In this document: positions 61,230 through 64,000 of the stretch, piece after piece
Layout: each line of letters begins with the position of its first letter
Numbering within the stretch: position 1 is the first letter of the stretch
DNA from: Petrachloros mirabilis ULC683
GTDB lineage: Bacteria > Cyanobacteriota > Cyanobacteriia > Thermosynechococcales > Thermosynechococcaceae
Direction: 5' to 3'
Length of the DNA: 64,000 bases
NCBI RefSeq assembly: GCF_009939295.1
Contig: NZ_WVIC01000003.1
Location: forward strand, 1-64,000
The notes under the pieces: model-generated
What the model saw: only the letters and a program-made list of their open reading frames with translations
What the model was told of the DNA's origin: nothing
The model's database searches: none
Made by a program: the position numbers and the translations under genes

Positions 61230-62063
61230 ATGCCTCGATCAAAAGTAAGATGGACAGCAGCACAACTGAAGGCTCTCGGAGCCTTGTTGCTGCTCGTGGT
61301 GTTGTTGCTGGCTTATCTGCTGTGGCAGCAACCCTGGGCTATCCCCTCAGAACACCTAGCCATGGGCAATCCTAGTGGGGCTAGCGTCAGTACTCCGAAT
61401 AACTATCTGATGCAGAAACCTCAGTACGCCCTGTCTTATAACAACAGCACCCGCATTCCCAACTGGGTGAGTTGGCAATTGAATACTGACTGGTTGGGAG
61501 ATGCCCCCCGTCAAAATGATTTTCGACCCGATGAATCACTACCCAGAGGTTGGTATCAGGTCGTTCCCCAGGACTATACGGGCAGTGGCTACGATCGCGG
61601 CCACATGATCCCCTCTGGCGATCGCACCCGCACCGCTGAAGATAACTCCGCCACCTTTTTGATGACCAATATTCTGCCCCAGACCCCCGACAATAACCAG
61701 GGGCCTTGGGCTGTATTAGAATCCGAGTGTCGCACCCTGGCTCGCGAGGGCAAGGAATTGTATATCTTGTCAGGTGGATATGGGCGTCGTCGTACTATTG
61801 CTGAGGGACGGGTGATTCCCCCCCAACACCTTTGGAAAGTGATTGTGGTGATAGATGAGCCAAGCCGAGGCATCCGGGGTGTCACCCCTCAAACGCGAGT
61901 GATAGCAGTGGATATGCCCAACGAACAGGGCATCCGCATGGCGGATTGGCGCACCTTTCGTGTTTCCGTGGATGCCCTTGAAGCTACCACGGGCTATGAT
62001 TTTTTGTCTAACTTACCCCAAGCCTTGCAGCGGACGCTGGAAGCTGCGGTGGACAATCAATAA
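61230..62063 (+). CDS. DNA/RNA non-specific endonuclease (NUC family)
   Basis: 277 residues from ATG 61230, 4 bp after the HTH/GrpE-like gene, so likely co-transcribed. An N-terminal hydrophobic helix (ALGALLLLVVLLLAYLLW) anchors or exports the enzyme. The catalytic motif DRGHMIPSGDRT and MTNILPQTPDNNQGPWAVLE match the Serratia-type beta-beta-alpha metal nuclease (NucA of Anabaena). Probably an exported or membrane-tethered sugar-non-specific nuclease. Confidence 0.95.
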   Translation: MPRSKVRWTAAQLKALGALLLLVVLLLAYLLWQQPWAIPSEHLAMGNPSGASVSTPNNYLMQKPQYALSYNNSTRIPNWVSWQLNTDWLGDAPRQNDFRPDESLPRGWYQVVPQDYTGSGYDRGHMIPSGDRTRTAEDNSATFLMTNILPQTPDNNQGPWAVLESECRTLAREGKELYILSGGYGRRRTIAEGRVIPPQHLWKVIVVIDEPSRGIRGVTPQTRVIAVDMPNEQGIRMADWRTFRVSVDALEATTGYDFLSNLPQALQRTLEAAVDNQ

Positions 62064-62154
62064 GACTTCCCCCATCAAGGGTGAAAGATGCTCCCGGAAC
62101 CCGTTGGCTAAAGTTGCTTCGGTTCACACCGCTGTGATAGATTGATATGCCTGA

Positions 62155-62226
<72 letters not shown>

Positions 62227-62367
62227 TTGGCTGGGGAGCCATATACAGTAAGGCTTTTGGGAATCCTAAACGATTCTTGAAGGCTTATTTTGCTGTCAAT
62301 AAGCAAGTGAGCATAGGCTTTTAAGGGTTGTTTGGGGCTGTGAGTTTACCCCGATATTTACCCCGCC

Positions 62368-62664
62368 ATGAAAACCACGATCGAAAACCACGATGGACGT
62401 TTACGCTTGCGATGGAGATACCACGGCAAGCGGTACACATTAGCCTGTGGCGTTGCTGATAGCGCGATTGGGCGAGGGCTTGCCCGTCAGAAGGCGTCCC
62501 AGATTGAGGTGGACGTTGCCACAGGGCATTTTGACCACACGTTGCTGAAATACAAGCCCAGAATTCTGGGCAAGACTCCTACTGAGCTGAGTGCCCCAGT
62601 GCTATTTGAGCGCTACACCCAAGCCATGGCCAAAGAGAAGGGTCTATCCCTGGGGCTTTGGTAA
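62368..62664 (+). pseudogene. Integrase relic, N-terminal part (frameshifted)
   Basis: 98 codons: NHDGRLRLRWRYHGKRYTLA is the N-terminal arm-binding domain of tyrosine integrases, followed by PVLFERYTQAMAKEKGLS. The frame ends at TAA 62662-62664 after LGLW. One extra base in the G run at 62650-62653 would join it to the next frame, KYRGCLSHLRRSL. The catalytic domain is missing. Confidence 0.82.
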
Positions 62665-62903
62665 AGTATCGCGGTTGCCTGAGTCACTTGCGGCGATCGC
62701 TGAATTGTAACGCTCAGGCCGTGAATCGAGCGGTTGCCGAAAACTTCAAGGCAGCCTGCCTTGAGCGCGTCAGTTCACCCACAGCTCGGGCAATGCCCCA
62801 GGTTGAACCAGGTGAGCGTGTCGCCATTGCCTCAGCCCTGTTTGCGGCAACTGTTGCGGCGGCTGGACTACCGTTTGAGGTGAAACCGGATGTATTTAAT
62901 TGA
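62658..62903 (+). pseudogene. Integrase relic, core-binding part fused to another fragment
   Basis: Continues the integrase in another frame: VKYRGCLSHLRRSLNCNAQA, ENFKAACLERVSSPTARAM (SAM-like core-binding region). At about 62790 the similarity stops and a different tail follows (PGERVAIASALFAATVAAAG ... PDVFN), which looks like the C-terminus of an unrelated small protein. So a deletion has removed the catalytic domain of the integrase. Confidence 0.7.
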
Positions 62904-62922
62904 ACTTTTAGGATTTTGAACC

Positions 62923-63300
62923 ATGCCAAAAACGTCAAAGAGCAAAATCGAGCGAGAGCAACGAAAGGCAAAGGCAATTGCCCTAAGGCTTGAGGGTAAA
63001 ACGGTTAGGGCAATTGCCGATGAGCTGAATGTATCTGTGGGATTAGCTTTCAAGGATATTGACGACAGTCTCGCTCAACTCAGAGAATCCCAACACCACA
63101 GTGCAGAGAAATATCTAGCCATGGAGCTGGCGCGATTGGATGCTGCAATGGCCGCGATCGCACGTCATCGATTCTCGGCTCACCCCTGGCAAAGGTCTAC
63201 TTTGAACCCGACAAAAACCAAGCCAGTGGCGATCGGCGTGGAGCATCGCGGTATCAAGATGCAAAAGCAACCGAACAGGAAGTGGAAAGAGATTAGGTGA
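62923..63300 (+). CDS. HTH protein of mobile-element type, possibly chimeric
   Basis: 125 residues. N-terminal basic helix, then a helix-turn-helix (ALRLEGKTVRAIADELNVSV), then ELARLDAAMAAIA, as in terminase small-subunit-like and other phage HTH proteins. The C-terminal ~45 residues (after HRFSAHPWQ) are basic and not like that family. The same DNA in another frame encodes KVYFEPDKNQASGDRRGASR and further, up to TAG near 63294, which reads like a genuine protein tail. A deletion fusion is suspected. Confidence 0.6.
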   Translation: MPKTSKSKIEREQRKAKAIALRLEGKTVRAIADELNVSVGLAFKDIDDSLAQLRESQHHSAEKYLAMELARLDAAMAAIARHRFSAHPWQRSTLNPTKTKPVAIGVEHRGIKMQKQPNRKWKEIR

Positions 63301-63311
63301 ACTGATACAGA

Positions 63312-63341
63312 AAACCCCGGTTTGTTGGCCGGGGTTTTTGC
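63312..63341 (+). terminator. Rho-independent terminator
   Basis: AAACCCCGG (63312-63320) and CCGGGGTTT (63329-63337) with 8-nt loop, followed by TTG. It ends the transcript of the 62923 gene, 12 bp after its stop. Confidence 0.85.
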
Positions 63342-63396
63342 TTGTGCCAAAGGCTTGACACAGGGATATACTGTAGGTGTTGAGTTACGGTAAGCC

Positions 63397-63624
63397 ATGC
63401 CTAAAGGAAACCCCAACCCTGTCATTACCCCAGAGTTCAAAGCCAACCAGTTCAAGAGAGCTGACAACACCACAGAGCCAATGGCCAAGAGGAATATTCA
63501 ACTGAGGCTCACAGAGTCTATCGACACCCTAGTAAGAGCGTTACCGAATCGGTCAGCCTGGTTGCGGCGAGTCATCACTGAAGCAGCTCTAGCTGAGCTG
63601 ATGGACAAGGATGGTGAGACGTGA
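63397..63624 (+). CDS. Small hypothetical protein of mobile-element type
   Basis: 75 residues: MPKGNPNPVITPEFKANQF, then AKRNIQLRLTESIDTLVRAL and NRSAWLRRVITEAALAEL. The layout (short strand plus two helices) is like ribbon-helix-helix DNA-binding proteins, and similar small proteins occur in cyanobacterial mobile regions. First gene of a tight run of three with ATGA-type overlaps. Probably regulates or accompanies the following phage-like genes. Confidence 0.7.
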   Translation: MPKGNPNPVITPEFKANQFKRADNTTEPMAKRNIQLRLTESIDTLVRALPNRSAWLRRVITEAALAELMDKDGET

Positions 63625-63875
63625 CCCCAGCTACCGATAGTGACTTTCAGCGACTTGTCCTGGAACGACTAGACAAGATTGACCATGATATTGCTGGGCT
63701 AAAGCAAGACACCAGGGACACCAATACCAAATTTGATGCCTACGTTAAGGCATCCGAGAAGATCGAGCGCCTTGCTACCACGATCATCATCACGGCTGGC
63801 ACTGTTACTCTACTGGCTCCAGTGCTTCAGGCCATTGCCCCCACCATCCGGGCTTTCCTAGGAGGTGCAGCATGA
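63621..63875 (+). CDS. Small coiled-coil membrane protein (phage/satellite-like)
   Basis: 84 residues. GTG start at 63621 overlaps the stop of the previous gene by 4 bp. N-terminal coiled coil (RLDKIDHDIAGLKQDTRDTN) and a C-terminal hydrophobic segment (TIIITAGTVTLLAPVLQAIA). The layout resembles holin-like or DUF-type small proteins of prophages, and the coiled-coil gene at 39937. Function unknown. Confidence 0.75.
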   Translation: MTPATDSDFQRLVLERLDKIDHDIAGLKQDTRDTNTKFDAYVKASEKIERLATTIIITAGTVTLLAPVLQAIAPTIRAFLGGAA

Positions 63876-64000
63876 CCGAACGCTGGACAGATGAAACCCT
63901 GGATCGGTTTGCCTCAACTGTGGCAACCGCAACCCAAGCTAACCAGGAGTTGATCACAAAGAATACCGAAGCGATCGCTGAACTCAAGGATGACTTGAAA
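63872..64000 (+). CDS. Hypothetical protein, incomplete at window edge
   Basis: Start ATG 63872 overlaps the stop of the previous gene by 4 bp (ATGA) after GGAGGTGC. 43 codons visible: TERWTDETLDRFASTVATAT, then QANQELITKNTEAIAEL. Helical, likely coiled coil, C-terminus beyond the window. A similar short type of protein is frequent in cyanobacterial mobile regions. Confidence 0.65.
   Translation, partial: MTERWTDETLDRFASTVATATQANQELITKNTEAIAELKDDLK

Overview
The window is chromosomal DNA of a cyanobacterium. It carries psbZ (photosystem II) next to ribH, a SigF-type sigma factor, a DUF3146 and a DUF7219 gene, a PEP-CTERM protein and frequent HIP1 octamers (GCGATCGC). Genus cannot be fixed from sequence alone. 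No autonomous transposase is present, but at least twelve small non-autonomous repeats of several families (called A to D here) sit between genes, and several genes are decayed.

Layout. 0-8 kb (all minus strand): polyphosphate kinase with an unusual N-terminal IF2_N-like domain, then four overlapping pseudopilin genes (FimT/GspH-, PilV-, PilW- and PilX-like), then two tandem copies of a membrane-anchored coiled-coil gene created by a 654-bp duplication. 8-24 kb: housekeeping and envelope genes (SpoIID-like amidase enhancer, GT9 glycosyltransferase, ispD, a VapBC-type pair, rpsD, a PEP-CTERM 5'-nucleotidase, an NAD(P)-binding reductase, a transglutaminase-like membrane protein lacking the catalytic Cys, lepB, a phytase-like lipoprotein, a glutathionyl-hydroquinone reductase). 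24-33 kb: zinc-ribbon/FHA protein with a degenerate HPt domain, moaE, a response-regulator relic, pirin, a decayed UPF0175/DUF3368 pair, cysteine synthase, a UPF0104 membrane protein, then a three-gene set of animal-type haem peroxidase, subtilase and stand-alone I9-like inhibitor. 33-44 kb: Crp-like regulator, hisA, YccF, murI, an EF-G paralogue and a TPR gene separated by a 449-bp direct duplication bounded by mobile repeats, a Uma2 nuclease, sigF.

44-62 kb: a Bax-inhibitor-1-like protein, a GTPase split by a 13-G homopolymer, a TrkA-type protein convergent and overlapping with a Na+/H+ antiporter, a nucleotide-sugar epimerase, psbZ-ribH, a degenerate dihydroorotase whose stop codon lies at the edge of a repeat with a 7-bp target duplication, a double-domain histidine phosphatase, a nucleotidyltransferase fusion, an ion channel with a non-canonical filter, an HTH/GrpE-like protein and a DRGHM endonuclease. 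62-64 kb: tRNA-Val(CAC) followed by a frameshifted, truncated integrase and small prophage/satellite-like genes running off the right edge.

Themes. (1) Surface and envelope functions: pseudopilins, SigF (a regulator of type IV pili in model cyanobacteria), SpoIID, GT9, murI. (2) Ion homeostasis: TrkA/NhaP and the TrkA-N channel. (3) Repeat-driven remodelling: duplications, terminator insertion and gene decay by small elements. The best candidates for unusual biology are the peroxidase-subtilase-inhibitor set, the IF2_N-PPK1 fusion, the poly-G-interrupted GTPase and the pseudoenzymes that have lost catalytic residues. Functions are read from recognised family motifs; no database search was possible.
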